A stretch of 64,000 nt of DNA from an uncultured Oscillospiraceae bacterium (GCA_947624985.1 CANQMO010000014.1:17857-81856); one strand, 5' to 3'. Shown: positions 43,336 through 52,069, counted from the first letter of the stretch. Notes: a model not told the origin generated them from the sequence alone. Numbers and translations are program-made.

Positions 43336-43652
43336 TAGGTTAGCTTGTGTTAGGGTTAAAAACCAAACTTTTCTATATTGTAATTCTTTCAAATTATCCT
43401 TTAACAATGGGTTTTAATCCTAACCCACCCTAACCCGAAACGCCAAACCATTGCGGCTCTAGGCGTTGCGGGTTTAGGAAAAACCGGAGAAAACTTAAAA
43501 ACCTAACCCGTAAAGGGAAACACTAAAAAGGTTTGGTCCCGCTCCAGGTGTTTATCACCGTGGCGGGAAAATAAAAAACCCTTTTTAGTGTGTCGTGACA
43601 ACATGAGAGCGTCACCACAAGCACCATCTGACACGGGAAGGAGGTGAACGGC
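43336..43652. other. Candidate replication origin: CCTAACCC iterons plus cruciform
   Basis: Five copies of CCTAACCC or its inverse lie at 43350, 43419, 43428, 43470 and 43502. A 70-base imperfect cruciform (43521-43590) follows: outer arms CACTAAAAAGG and CCCTTTTTAGTG with inner stems TCCCGC/GCGGGA and GGTG/CACC. The region has no ORF of interest and sits between primase and terminase-like genes, where PICIs keep their origin. Confidence 0.6.
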
Positions 43653-44243
43653 ATGGAGCGAAAGGCGAGAAGCGCGGTAGAAATGGCGTTAGAGATGAAG
43701 GACGAAAAAGAGGGTAACAAGCTGTACGATCAGTCGAAGAAGCAGAAAAATCAGCAGTACCCGGAAGCAGCCGCAGAGATCAGGACCGAGGCCATACAGA
43801 CCAGTATCAGCAACCAACTGGACATCCTGCAAAAGAGCTATGTGCGGGGCAGAGTTGATCTAAACGACACGGACGCGGTACACGCCCAGGCTATGGAGTA
43901 CATGAGGGCTTGCCAGTTGGCTGGGGTGTTTCCTACAATGCTTGGCTTTTCATCGGCCCTCGGTGTGTCGAGGCAATATCTGTATGCCTACATTCAGAGG
44001 AACCGGGAAGCACCTACCAGCGAATATCTGGACCGGTTGCGGAGCAGCTGGGCCGGGATCATCGCACAAGCCAGCTTGATAAAGGCGGCGGACAACGCAA
44101 CGTCAATTTTCCTTCTGAAAAATTCCGGCCAGGGCCTGACGGATAAAGTCGAGGTCGAGGCGGTAAAGAAGGAGCAACCACTTGGGGAAATGCTGACGCT
44201 GGAAGAAATCGCGTCTCGGTATCGGGATATGGTGGACGATTGA
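43653..44243 (+). CDS. Terminase small subunit-like protein of element 2
   Basis: The 196-residue protein has a helix-turn-helix-like middle (GFSSALGVSRQYLYAYIQRNRE) and the segment IFLLKNSGQGLTDKVEVE that is typical of phage small terminases. A satellite TerS would steer a helper's large terminase to package satellite DNA, as shown for SaPIs. ATG 43653 is chosen because GGAGGTGAACGGC precedes it. It lies directly after the origin-like region. It is not visibly similar to the element 1 TerS. Confidence 0.7.
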   Translation: MERKARSAVEMALEMKDEKEGNKLYDQSKKQKNQQYPEAAAEIRTEAIQTSISNQLDILQKSYVRGRVDLNDTDAVHAQAMEYMRACQLAGVFPTMLGFSSALGVSRQYLYAYIQRNREAPTSEYLDRLRSSWAGIIAQASLIKAADNATSIFLLKNSGQGLTDKVEVEAVKKEQPLGEMLTLEEIASRYRDMVDD

Positions 44244-44286
44244 CCCGGCAAGGAACACCACGAGACGAGAGAGGGGGCGAGAGATT

Positions 44287-44463
44287 ATGACCGTTGACGA
44301 ACTGTGCGAAAAGATTTGGGACGGCAGTTTTACCAGTATGACGGAGCTCAACTATGAGTTGAACGAACTACGGCAAGAAGGATATACCGCCGGGTATTCC
44401 GACGGGTACACCAAGGCCGCCGACGATCTAAAGAATCTGGCGAAAGACATGGAGCCATTCTAA
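44287..44463 (+). CDS. Small acidic helical protein, copy 1
   Basis: The 58-residue protein (MTVDELCEKIWDGSFTSMTELNYELNELRQEGY) shares its layout with the one at 48967 (residues TPEELAERIWDKSYMSLDEIKNDLRELYNEGW). Both end near a GYTxA segment. The two flank the chaperone and tape measure genes. Function unknown. Confidence 0.6.
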   Translation: MTVDELCEKIWDGSFTSMTELNYELNELRQEGYTAGYSDGYTKAADDLKNLAKDMEPF

Positions 44464-44530
44464 CGGGGCCGGAAACAACTGAATAAAAAGCAGCGCAACA
44501 GCGGGTTGCGTTAGACATCCAGAGGGGTTA

Positions 44531-44558
44531 AGTGCCAAGTGCCTAGTGCCAAGTGCCG
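44531..44558 (+). repeat. 7-bp tandem repeat upstream of the tail genes
   Basis: AGTGCCA, AGTGCCT, AGTGCCA, AGTGCCG form four heptamers in perfect register, about 85 bases before the chaperone-like gene. It may be a regulator-binding array for the tail genes. Confidence 0.5.
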
Positions 44559-44644
44559 TTATCCGAGAGGGTAACACTCACTTTCACAGGCAAAGGTACT
44601 TGACCGTTTTTTGTATTTCAAGGAATAACAGGAGGTTATTAAAA

Positions 44645-44983
44645 ATGAAGATTTCCCTAAACAGTGTGGAATATCGCCTCCCGCCTCTAAATGCCGTGAC
44701 GTTGCGGAAGCTGAAGCAAATTTCCGGCGTCCCGATGGCACAGATGGACCCTTACACGCTTATGCAATCTCTTATTGCAGTTGCGGCGGGTGTATCTCTT
44801 GCGGAGGCTGGGGAACTGTGGACGAGGCACCGGGACCGATACGGCCCGGACGCAACGAACCAGCTTATTGGCGACATGGCCGGGGACCTGGCCGGACAAG
44901 TCAACAACAAAATGTTATGGCTTGCCCGCCGGAGTCCGACCGTCCGTAACAAATGGCTGCTTGCCTATCAAGAGGGGGCGTGA
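44645..44983 (+). CDS. Tail assembly chaperone-like protein (element 2)
   Basis: The 112-residue protein begins MKISLNSVEYRLPPLNAVTLRKLKQI, a pattern of phage tail chaperones that start with a short beta-hairpin and a helix. It lies six bases before the tape measure gene, the universal chaperone position. The ATG follows AGGAGGTTATTAAAA. It would keep the element 2 tape measure soluble. Confidence 0.62.
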   Translation: MKISLNSVEYRLPPLNAVTLRKLKQISGVPMAQMDPYTLMQSLIAVAAGVSLAEAGELWTRHRDRYGPDATNQLIGDMAGDLAGQVNNKMLWLARRSPTVRNKWLLAYQEGA

Positions 44984-44989
44984 TTCGCT

Positions 44990-47900
44990 ATGGCCGGTAG
45001 TGAGCCGATTGATAGAATTGAAATCGAGATCGAGGCGACAAGCACAACCGCAGAAACCCGATTAAACAATATCACAAAGGCCCTGGATGGCGTGAGGGAC
45101 AGCGCGGCGCGTGTTATCTCACCGTTCAAGGCAATCCGCGAGGCGTTGAACATCGGGAAGAAACAAAGCGGTATGCAGGCGATCAACAAGGCGATGGAGC
45201 AGACGAAGGGGCAGGCGGAGAGCTTGCATAAAACCCTTTCCCGCGCATCGTCTGGGCTGGACGCTACGAAGTTTTCAAAAGAGCTTGGAAAGATAGACAC
45301 CGAAATAAGCAAGACGGACCAAAAAATACAGAGTTTGAAGGACACCTTGAGTTATTTGAAAATGCCCGTGTCCGGCGCTTCTGCAACGGGCATACTTGGC
45401 GTTGCTGATGAGGTTGCCGAGGCCGAAGCGAAGCTAAAGGAGCTTGAAAAGGTCCGCTCTATGCTGACGGATCAGCGGGCGGCGCTTTGGTCCAGTATGG
45501 AGCAGCAAGGCGGAGCCGGGGCGACGCAGCAGGCGCAACAGGCAACGGACGCTCTTACAAAGGGGCTGAAAAATGCCGATGTGCAGGCACTTAAAACGTC
45601 CCGCTCTTTGTCGGAAATGCAAGACCGCTTGGCAGCCCTGGAGCGCGTAAAAGGGTTTATAAAAACCTCGGAATATCAGACGGCGGCAGGACAGATCAGA
45701 GACTATGCAAACGCCGTTGACGCAGCGACGGAGCGTGTAAACGCTTTGAAGTCCGCTCTTGCTGACGCCCAGGCCGGGAAACTTGGAATGTCCACGGAGG
45801 GGGTCTCCCAGCTTATCAAGGATTACCAGGGCGCGAGATCGGAGGCGCAATATCTCGGCACGGCTGCAAGCTATGCTCTAAAGGACGCGGAGCGGGCCGT
45901 AAAAGACACCACGGGAGAAGTCAGCCGATTGTCTGCGGCGTTCCAGAGCGTGAGAAGCAGCGCCATTTCCGGGTTAAAGGGCATTGGCTCCTATATCGCC
46001 ACGAACTTCACGCGGCCTTTCAAAAGTGCGATCAGTACGTTTGATAAGTGGAAATCGGCCATTGGCAGGCTTGCCCTTTACCGGGTGATTCGGACCGCTA
46101 TCAAGGCTATTACGGACGGTCTAAAAGAAGGAACACAAAACTTGTATTACTTCTCGCAGCTTGCCGGGTCACAGTTTGCGGCGACAATGGACAGTCTGGC
46201 GTCTAGTTCCCTATACTTGAAAAACTCCATTGGAGCGATGGCCGCGCCGCTTATCCAGGCAGTCGCGCCGGCAATCAACTTTGTGATTGATAAATTTGTT
46301 TCTTTGCTGAATGTAATTAACGCTGTTTTTGCAGCATTGGGAGGCAAAACGACATTTGCAAAGGCAGTCAAAAACGGTGCGAAGTTCGGGGACGATCTGG
46401 CCGGGTCCCTTGGCGGGGCCGCTGACTCCGCAAAGGAGATCAAGCGTTATCTTATCGGCATTGATGAATTGAACGTCATACCGGACATGAACACCGGCGG
46501 CGGTGGAGGCGGAGGGGGCGGCGGCCTTTCTACGGATTACGGCTCCATGTTTGAAACCGTCGAAATCCCGTCCACAATTACGGACCTTGCCAAGAGAATC
46601 AAAGACGCGATAGCCGCCGGGGACTGGTACGGCGTAGGCGCTATCCTCGCAGACAAACTGAACAGCGTCGTTGCAAACCTTGATACAAAAGGCTGGGGGC
46701 TGAAGTTAGGCGACAAGATCACGCATGGCTTGCAAGCTGCATACGGCTTTTTATCAAATTTCAGTTTTTCCGGTCTAGCCTCCAAAATTGCGGAATTTGT
46801 AAACGGCGCGTTTGAAAATCTGGACTTCTCCACGGCGGGCCGGGTGTTTGTGCGAAATCTGACGATCATCCCGGATATGTTGATAGGCTTCTTTTCTACG
46901 CTGGATTTTGGCTTGGTTGCCCGGAGTTTGAGCAATTTTCTCACGGGAGCATTTGACGAGGCTACGACCTGGCTTGGAAGTTATGACTGGGGCACACTGG
47001 GCGTGACGGCCTGGCAGAAAATCAAAGCCGCAGTTACAAATATTGATTATGCCGGTATTGCCTCCACGCTGTTTACATTCCTTGGGACGGCGATCCGGTC
47101 AGCGGCGAAATTCCTTGGCGGCTTTTTTGGCAACATCACCAGCGACATCAAGCGGTGGTGGGACACTAGCATAAAGGGCACGTCCTGGAAAGAAACAGCA
47201 AGCAACCTATTGGCCGCTATTGGCCGGGGCTTTGTAAACACCGGTGAATGGGTCATAGAAAACATCGTTGACCCGCTTTGTAATGCGCTTCTCGGCGAGG
47301 ACACATGGGCCGACCTGAAGGAATCCGGGAAAAATCTTGTAGAAGGGCTATGGAGCGGGATAAAAAGCACCCTTTCCGATGTGGGCGGCTGGCTGAAAGA
47401 ACACCTTGTTGACCCGATTGTAAATGGTGTGAAGTCCCTGTTTGGTATTGCCTCGCCGTCTACCGTGTTTGCAGAGATTGGCGGCTATCTTGTGGAAGGG
47501 CTTTACAACGGCATTTCCAGCGCGTGGGAAACGATTACTGGGTTTTTCTCCGATACCCTTGGCAAACTTGGCGGGCTTGTCTCTGACGGCTGGGAGGCTA
47601 TCAAGGTTAGCACAGAAACCGCGTGGGACACTGTTTCCGGCTGGCTGGGCGATACCTGGGAGAGCATAAAGGGCACGGCCTCCAAGACCTGGGAAAATAT
47701 CAGTTCCGGAGTCGGATCTGCTTGGGACAAAATCACCGGAGATACGTCTACAAAAACAGGGTCGGTTAAAAGCGATGTAAGTTCCGCATTCAACAGCGTC
47801 AAGAGCAGCATTTCCACTACGCTCCAGAGCGCAAAGTCAACCGCTTCAAGTTCTTGGGACAATATCAAAACAACAGTTTCAAGAGCAAACAGCAGCGTGA

Positions 47901-48577
47901 GTTCTGCCGTTTCGTCAGCGTGGAGCAGAATCAGTTCAAGTCTTTCTGGATCGCTTGGTGGCGTTCAGTCGTCTGTATCCAGCACATTCAGTTCCATCGT
48001 GAGCAGCGCGTGGTCTTGGGGAAGCGATTTGGCTGCGAACATTGCAAACGGAATATCGTATGGAGTTCAGTGGGTGAAAAACGCGGCGAGCAACGTTGCA
48101 GGATGGATACGGTCCTATCTTCACTTCTCTGTGCCTGACATCGGTCCGTTGAAAGATTTTGACACCTACATGCCAGACATGATGAAGCAGATGGCGGCGG
48201 GAATATCCGGGAACAGAGGGCTAGTGCTTACGGCTGTGTCCGATCTTACGTCTGATATGGCGAAGCGATTTGGATTTACAGCAGAGCCGGAAGTCGTTGG
48301 AAGGGACCTGTCGGGAGAACTTTCCTACTCGGTAAAACGAGCAGACATCGCAAGTCAGCGTTCGGAAAGCATGAGGCGGGATGACATTGCCGAAGTCATG
48401 CAGACGAACAATGAGGACCTGATAAGCGTAATTTTCGGGGCCGCGCAACAGATCATAACGGCCATCAACGAGAAGGACACGGCGGCGTATATTGACGGTC
48501 GAAAGGTGAGCAACGAGACGACGGCCAGCCAGAATCGCCTAAACATCATGTTCGGAAAAAGTCTGCAAAATGCGTAA
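44990..48577 (+). CDS. Tail tape measure protein of element 2
   Basis: The 1195-residue protein has a helical N-terminal third, a segment matching the element 1 protein (AIGRLALYRVIRTAIKAITDGL...), the motif IGIDELNVIPDM before a ten-Gly hinge (about residue 505), several hydrophobic stretches, a repeat region (W-E/D-x-I-K/S segments, about 850-990) and the C-terminal SYLHFSVPDIGPLKDFDTYMPDM. Length predicts a tail longer than the 1030-residue prophage protein. No other tail structural gene exists in element 2. Confidence 0.85.
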   Translation: MAGSEPIDRIEIEIEATSTTAETRLNNITKALDGVRDSAARVISPFKAIREALNIGKKQSGMQAINKAMEQTKGQAESLHKTLSRASSGLDATKFSKELGKIDTEISKTDQKIQSLKDTLSYLKMPVSGASATGILGVADEVAEAEAKLKELEKVRSMLTDQRAALWSSMEQQGGAGATQQAQQATDALTKGLKNADVQALKTSRSLSEMQDRLAALERVKGFIKTSEYQTAAGQIRDYANAVDAATERVNALKSALADAQAGKLGMSTEGVSQLIKDYQGARSEAQYLGTAASYALKDAERAVKDTTGEVSRLSAAFQSVRSSAISGLKGIGSYIATNFTRPFKSAISTFDKWKSAIGRLALYRVIRTAIKAITDGLKEGTQNLYYFSQLAGSQFAATMDSLASSSLYLKNSIGAMAAPLIQAVAPAINFVIDKFVSLLNVINAVFAALGGKTTFAKAVKNGAKFGDDLAGSLGGAADSAKEIKRYLIGIDELNVIPDMNTGGGGGGGGGGLSTDYGSMFETVEIPSTITDLAKRIKDAIAAGDWYGVGAILADKLNSVVANLDTKGWGLKLGDKITHGLQAAYGFLSNFSFSGLASKIAEFVNGAFENLDFSTAGRVFVRNLTIIPDMLIGFFSTLDFGLVARSLSNFLTGAFDEATTWLGSYDWGTLGVTAWQKIKAAVTNIDYAGIASTLFTFLGTAIRSAAKFLGGFFGNITSDIKRWWDTSIKGTSWKETASNLLAAIGRGFVNTGEWVIENIVDPLCNALLGEDTWADLKESGKNLVEGLWSGIKSTLSDVGGWLKEHLVDPIVNGVKSLFGIASPSTVFAEIGGYLVEGLYNGISSAWETITGFFSDTLGKLGGLVSDGWEAIKVSTETAWDTVSGWLGDTWESIKGTASKTWENISSGVGSAWDKITGDTSTKTGSVKSDVSSAFNSVKSSISTTLQSAKSTASSSWDNIKTTVSRANSSVSSAVSSAWSRISSSLSGSLGGVQSSVSSTFSSIVSSAWSWGSDLAANIANGISYGVQWVKNAASNVAGWIRSYLHFSVPDIGPLKDFDTYMPDMMKQMAAGISGNRGLVLTAVSDLTSDMAKRFGFTAEPEVVGRDLSGELSYSVKRADIASQRSESMRRDDIAEVMQTNNEDLISVIFGAAQQIITAINEKDTAAYIDGRKVSNETTASQNRLNIMFGKSLQNA

Positions 48578-48592
48578 GGGGGGGGTAACACA

Positions 48593-48814
48593 TTGACGAG
48601 CGGTGACGTTGCGAGGGCATTAGGCATTTGCCCGCAAACAGTTTACAGACACTTGCACAGTGGACGCCTAGGTGCAGAATGGACCGGCTCAAGATGGAAT
48701 ATCCGTCCGGCTGACGCCTACTATTGGGCGCAGGATATTTGGGACGAAGGCCGATGTAATATGCGCCCGCCTTCATCCATCGAGCATTACTGCGAGTGGT
48801 TCAACGTCAGTTGA
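48593..48814 (+). CDS. HTH_17-like small DNA-binding protein
   Basis: The 73-residue protein (TSGDVARALGICPQTVYRHLHSGRLGAEWTGSRWNIRP) matches the excisionase/HTH_17 pattern. The TTG start follows eight G directly after the tape measure stop, a strong ribosome site. It might regulate the cargo genes downstream. Confidence 0.65.
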   Translation: MTSGDVARALGICPQTVYRHLHSGRLGAEWTGSRWNIRPADAYYWAQDIWDEGRCNMRPPSSIEHYCEWFNVS

Positions 48815-48910
48815 CACAGAAACCGGCGCTTTCCTGCCCGTCCCGCTCCTGCAAAGCGTCAGACGGGCCAGGATTGCGCCGAGGTGCCAAGGCGAGTAAA
48901 CATACCACCT

Positions 48911-48955
48911 AGAAAAAGAACACGCAGAGCGAGAAATAAATACAATACGAAAGGG
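48911..48955 (+). repeat. Leader repeat, copy 1
   Basis: About 45 bases (AAAAAGAACACGCAGAGCGAGAAATAAATACAATACGAAAGGGGG) precede the copy-2 small protein gene. A similar block precedes the 49243 gene at 49187-49233. They probably serve as 5' leaders with ribosome sites. Confidence 0.5.
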
Positions 48956-48966
48956 GGGGATAGAGT

Positions 48967-49137
48967 GTGACTCCTGAAGAACTAGCCGAGCGAATTTGGG
49001 ACAAGTCCTATATGAGCCTAGACGAAATCAAAAACGATTTGCGCGAATTGTATAACGAGGGCTGGGTTGTCGGATATACGGAGGCAACAGACAAGATGAA
49101 GGAACCCGCAAAGAAACCCACGCGGGAAAGGCGATAA
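48967..49137 (+). CDS. Small acidic helical protein, copy 2
   Basis: The 56-residue protein (GTG start behind AAGGGGGG) is related to the one at 44287: ERIWDKSYMSLDEIKNDLRELYNEGW against EKIWDGSFTSMTELNYELNELRQEGY. The pair flanks the tail genes. It is too short for the ORF track. Confidence 0.6.
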   Translation: MTPEELAERIWDKSYMSLDEIKNDLRELYNEGWVVGYTEATDKMKEPAKKPTRERR

Positions 49138-49186
49138 CAGGCCGCAGAGCGCGCTTTGTGTCCTGGGTGGGTAAAATACCACTGAA

Positions 49187-49233
49187 AAGAAAAACGCATA
49201 GAACGCGAAATAGACGCATTACAAGCGAAAGGA
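49187..49233 (+). repeat. Leader repeat, copy 2
   Basis: A 47-base block with the same arrangement (GAAAAACGCA, CGCGAAATA, ACGCATTACAAGCGAAAGGAG) as copy 1. It holds the ribosome site of the next gene. Confidence 0.45.
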
Positions 49234-49242
49234 GATATTTAC

Positions 49243-49368
49243 ATGAAAACTTTGATGGTGCTGGCTGGGGGCGTACTTGTCCTTGATACTATCGGGACGA
49301 TTCTTATTATTTCGTCTCTTGTGTTCAGTATTCGCAAGCAGATCAAGGAAAACAAGAACAACAAATAA
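49243..49368 (+). CDS. Single-pass membrane peptide, unknown
   Basis: Forty-one residues, MKTLMVLAGGVLVLDTIGTILIISSL then a basic tail (RKQIKENKNNK). One membrane helix with positive end fits a small toxin-like or regulatory membrane peptide. AAAGGAG lies at good spacing. Confidence 0.55.
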   Translation: MKTLMVLAGGVLVLDTIGTILIISSLVFSIRKQIKENKNNK

Positions 49369-49395
49369 CTACGACCGAAACGGAGGGATAAAGAC

Positions 49396-49749
49396 ATGGG
49401 TACAGACGAGAAGCCCGTGGACGAGCTCACGCCCGCTCAGAAAGCAAAAGAGACGTACAAGCGCAATCGGGAGTTGAGACAGAAACAGGCGAAGGAGAAC
49501 GCGGCACGGCACCACGCAGATCAAGAGCGAGTGGCCGCCGCGATGAGGTACATTCTTGACCGCCCCCAGGACGCAACGCCGGGACTGTTGGTGTTTGCTG
49601 CTGAAACTCTGGACCACCTGGAATCGGGTGCGTCCATCGTTCCATACCACGCCCGGAAAGTGATGGAAATGGAACCGCCTAACATTAAGGCGTTTGCAAG
49701 CGCCGTCAAGACACTGGAGGCACTTTCTCAGCAAGGCGGAAACGGTTAG
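49396..49749 (+). CDS. Hypothetical helical protein
   Basis: The 117-residue protein is highly charged at the start (TYKRNRELRQKQAKENAARHHADQERV) with later amphipathic helices. ATG behind GGAGG. No family is recognised. It belongs to the group of small genes after the tape measure. Confidence 0.55.
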   Translation: MGTDEKPVDELTPAQKAKETYKRNRELRQKQAKENAARHHADQERVAAAMRYILDRPQDATPGLLVFAAETLDHLESGASIVPYHARKVMEMEPPNIKAFASAVKTLEALSQQGGNG

Positions 49750-49847
49750 ACCATAGTACATAATGAGAGGACCGGGGAATAACCCCCGGCCCTTTCTCTT
49801 GTCATGGTCTGGATGGTGTGATATTATCAGCGTGAGGGGTGATAGAT

Positions 49848-50180
49848 ATGCCGTCAAAGCTTGTATGTCCGAAATGCAAGGGAACAAACATCGACGTTCA
49901 AGTAGTCCAGGAAACCCAGGGTGCTAAAACGACCACCAAGACCCGCTCCAAGTATAAGGAGAAACAACACGGCTTTATCTGGTGGCTGTTCATGGGTTGG
50001 TGGTGGTGGATTGTGGAACTGTTGCTATGGATTGTAGCGTTTATTCCGATGGCCCTTTTACGCATAGGGAGAAGAAAGAAGTATAAGGGCAAATCGACCA
50101 GCACCACGACCACAAAGAACATCATCGAATACAAGCGCGTTTTCGTCTGCAAGGATTGCGGCCACTACTGGACCATATGA
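49848..50180 (+). CDS. Zinc-ribbon membrane protein
   Basis: An N-terminal zinc ribbon (CPKCKGTNIDV) and a C-terminal one (CKDCGHYW) flank a Trp-rich membrane segment (WWLFMGWWWWIVELLLWIVAFIP). The 110-residue protein starts at ATG 49848, with AGGGGTG six bases upstream. Similar proteins occur in host genomes too. A role in element 2 is unknown. Confidence 0.6.
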   Translation: MPSKLVCPKCKGTNIDVQVVQETQGAKTTTKTRSKYKEKQHGFIWWLFMGWWWWIVELLLWIVAFIPMALLRIGRRKKYKGKSTSTTTTKNIIEYKRVFVCKDCGHYWTI

Positions 50181-50310
50181 CAGATGAAAACACCGCAAGT
50201 GACCAAAGCGATCACATACGGCCATAGAATAACATCGACCCGCTATGATACGTCATGGCGGGTTTATAATACTATCAGACAAAATATTAACCATCTGTGG
50301 AGAAAGCGAA

Positions 50311-50574
50311 ATGCCAAAATCAAAAATCCAGAGTGAACGGGAAGCGCGGGAACGCGCTGTCATGCTAGCAGTAGCCCGGTGTCAGGTTGAGCTAGGCTTT
50401 CAATACGACTTGCAGGTTGCTGGCTTTCTCGGGATGTTGCCGCAGTTCTATGGGCGGTACAAGCGCATGAAGTTCCAGACGCCATGGTTTCTACTGTTCT
50501 GCAAGATGGCCAGACAGCTAGGATTTACCGACAGGGAAGTTTGTGAGTCCGTGGGCATAAAATATCCAGTCTGA
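50311..50574 (+). CDS. Small HTH-like protein related to the 6550 gene
   Basis: The 87-residue protein shares with the prophage protein at 6550 the pattern AVARCQVELGF...FLLFCKMARQLGFTDREVCESVGIKYP (ARRLGFTGREVCAMLGVPY there). ATG behind GGAG. A regulator shared by a satellite and its neighbour prophage is a candidate for cross-talk. Confidence 0.6.
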   Translation: MPKSKIQSEREARERAVMLAVARCQVELGFQYDLQVAGFLGMLPQFYGRYKRMKFQTPWFLLFCKMARQLGFTDREVCESVGIKYPV

Positions 50575-50610
50575 CGACAACCATTTTAAGCGAATTTGTT
50601 TTAAATTAAG

Positions 50611-50640
50611 AACGCTCCGCCCTTGTTTTGGCGGAGCGTT
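50611..50640. terminator. Bidirectional hairpin between convergent genes
   Basis: AACGCTCCGCC pairs with GGCGGAGCGTT around an 8-base loop, between the plus-strand gene at 50311 and the minus-strand pair. Confidence 0.65.
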
Positions 50641-50651
50641 AAATGTATGTA

Positions 50652-51077
50652 TCAATTCAACTCTAATATTTCTTTTTTATCCATATAAACAACTTTGTTG
50701 TCATCTATCTCGTGCTGCTCATGGTAATCTTTGTAGGCTTTTAACACAGCTTGAAACTTTTCCGTGCTGAGTTTATCGACTTTGCGGCGGAATTTTCTCA
50801 AGCCGGGGAAATCTTCTAACTTGAAAGAATTGTCTAGCTGTGCATAGCTATTTTTGTAAATTACGGTTTCACCCTCGCATGAAATTAGTTTGTTTGTCTT
50901 AGAAATCAGTTTAAAACGGCGTTTGTTTTCGACGGAATCTATCTGTGCAACCTCAACGGTCCCCCATTGCCGGTCAATATCGATAATAAGATAAGGGTGT
51001 TCAACGGTTGCCAAAGTCCCTGATCTGTTAAACCGGATTTTCAACCATAATACTTGACCGATTTCTAAATCTGACAT
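50652..51077 (-). CDS. Putative toxin of a Panacea-type pair
   Basis: The 141-residue protein has a compact beta start (GQVLWLKIRFNRSGTLATVEHPYLIIDIDRQWGTVEVAQID) resembling the PemK/MazF-like fold, then a helical, charged C terminus. It is 51 bases downstream of a Panacea/DUF4065 antitoxin-like gene on the same strand. Panacea domains neutralise many unrelated toxins, so pairing is good evidence of a toxin although its target cannot be read. Confidence 0.6.
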   Translation of the reverse strand: MSDLEIGQVLWLKIRFNRSGTLATVEHPYLIIDIDRQWGTVEVAQIDSVENKRRFKLISKTNKLISCEGETVIYKNSYAQLDNSFKLEDFPGLRKFRRKVDKLSTEKFQAVLKAYKDYHEQHEIDDNKVVYMDKKEILELN

Positions 51078-51128
51078 TGCTTTACCACCAACTTCACTTT
51101 ATTTGTACAATGTCCTGTTTTGCTAGAA

Positions 51129-51617
51129 TCACATTTCATCCATGATTGACAGAATATCACTGTACTGTTGTCGATAGGTTGCAACTCGTGACATAGAATC
51201 CATCCTCTGTTCGGCCTTTCCGTAATACCTGTGCTTTGCAATCCATTCATCATCTTCATGGGAAAGCTCAATTAAATCGTCTAATGTAGCATCTCCGAGA
51301 ATTTCATAGAGTTTGTCCAGAAAAGAACATATGGCCTCTGGTATCTCTGGCATAGAGGGTCGACTAAGAAGAAGTTTATAATTCTCTTGGACATCCGGGA
51401 CGACAGCCCCGTTATCGTAGGCGTACATATCATCCTGAAACAGCTTTTCACCTGTCTTAGCAATGTATAGATTTTGCGCCATATGAAGGTATTTGTTTAA
51501 TCTTGCGTTCCCATCATAAAACTTTCTGCCACTCATCTGAATCAAATCTTTGTTGAATACTATGCGTTTTGGGTCTTTTCCCAAAAAATACTGCGCAACC
51601 TGTCTCGCGTTCAGCAT
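51129..51617 (-). CDS. Panacea (DUF4065/SocA-like) antitoxin
   Basis: The 162-residue protein has the family hallmarks: LNARQVAQYFLGKD, ARLNKYLHMAQNLYIAKTGEKLFQDDMYAYDNGAVVPDVQENY and a late helical segment. PanA proteins are modular antitoxins shown to oppose diverse toxins, often in prophages. ATG 51617 (spacing 10 from AAGGAG) is preferred over the upstream GTG. It would help element 2 persist or abort phage infection. Confidence 0.75.
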   Translation of the reverse strand: MLNARQVAQYFLGKDPKRIVFNKDLIQMSGRKFYDGNARLNKYLHMAQNLYIAKTGEKLFQDDMYAYDNGAVVPDVQENYKLLLSRPSMPEIPEAICSFLDKLYEILGDATLDDLIELSHEDDEWIAKHRYYGKAEQRMDSMSRVATYRQQYSDILSIMDEM

Positions 51618-51920
51618 GATAAGCACTCTCCTTCCTGCGTTTTATGATTACCACTCTCAGTATACCACAATCTAAGCAGATTGTGTAGCCTATGTGTAAA
51701 TTTTTTGTTTGCCCGCTCTGTAGCTGCCTATCTAAGCATAAATGGGCCTTTCATGTGGGTAAGGTACCAAGTCAAAATCCTTTTTATATCTACGCAGTTT
51801 TTGGGTGTACACACAAGTGTGCATGGCTAGCGGCCCAAAAAGCGTTTTTATCCGGTCCGGCTATCCGGGGAGGTTAAGCCCCCCCTGCAGGTATTCCCCA
51901 TCCCCCAGGGGTATGTCCGG

Positions 51921-52064
51921 ATGGTCCTGGTCATATACACCGTGCCGGGCGGGATCGTGTCCGCTTGCTTTTTGCTGGCCCGTGTGGTATTCTGTCGGTG
52001 GTGCTACGGCACCAGGGCGCTGAACAACGGCGGGCGGTTAGTCACACTCCCCGAAAGGGGGTGA
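51921..52064 (+). CDS. Small membrane protein, possible type I toxin-like
   Basis: The 47-residue ORF has a hydrophobic stretch (ACFLLARVVF) and a basic/polar tail ending EARG-like residues. AGGGG lies about nine bases before ATG. Together with the next ORF and hairpin it resembles a recurrent module in Clostridia elements. Real translation is not certain. Confidence 0.35.
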   Translation: MVLVIYTVPGGIVSACFLLARVVFCRWCYGTRALNNGGRLVTLPERG

Positions 52065-52069
52065 GGCGT

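Noticed and set aside
43336-43652. Telomere-like repeats of a linear element
   Set aside because: CCTAACCC copies are few, interrupted and in both orientations inside the element, which fits an origin and not an end.
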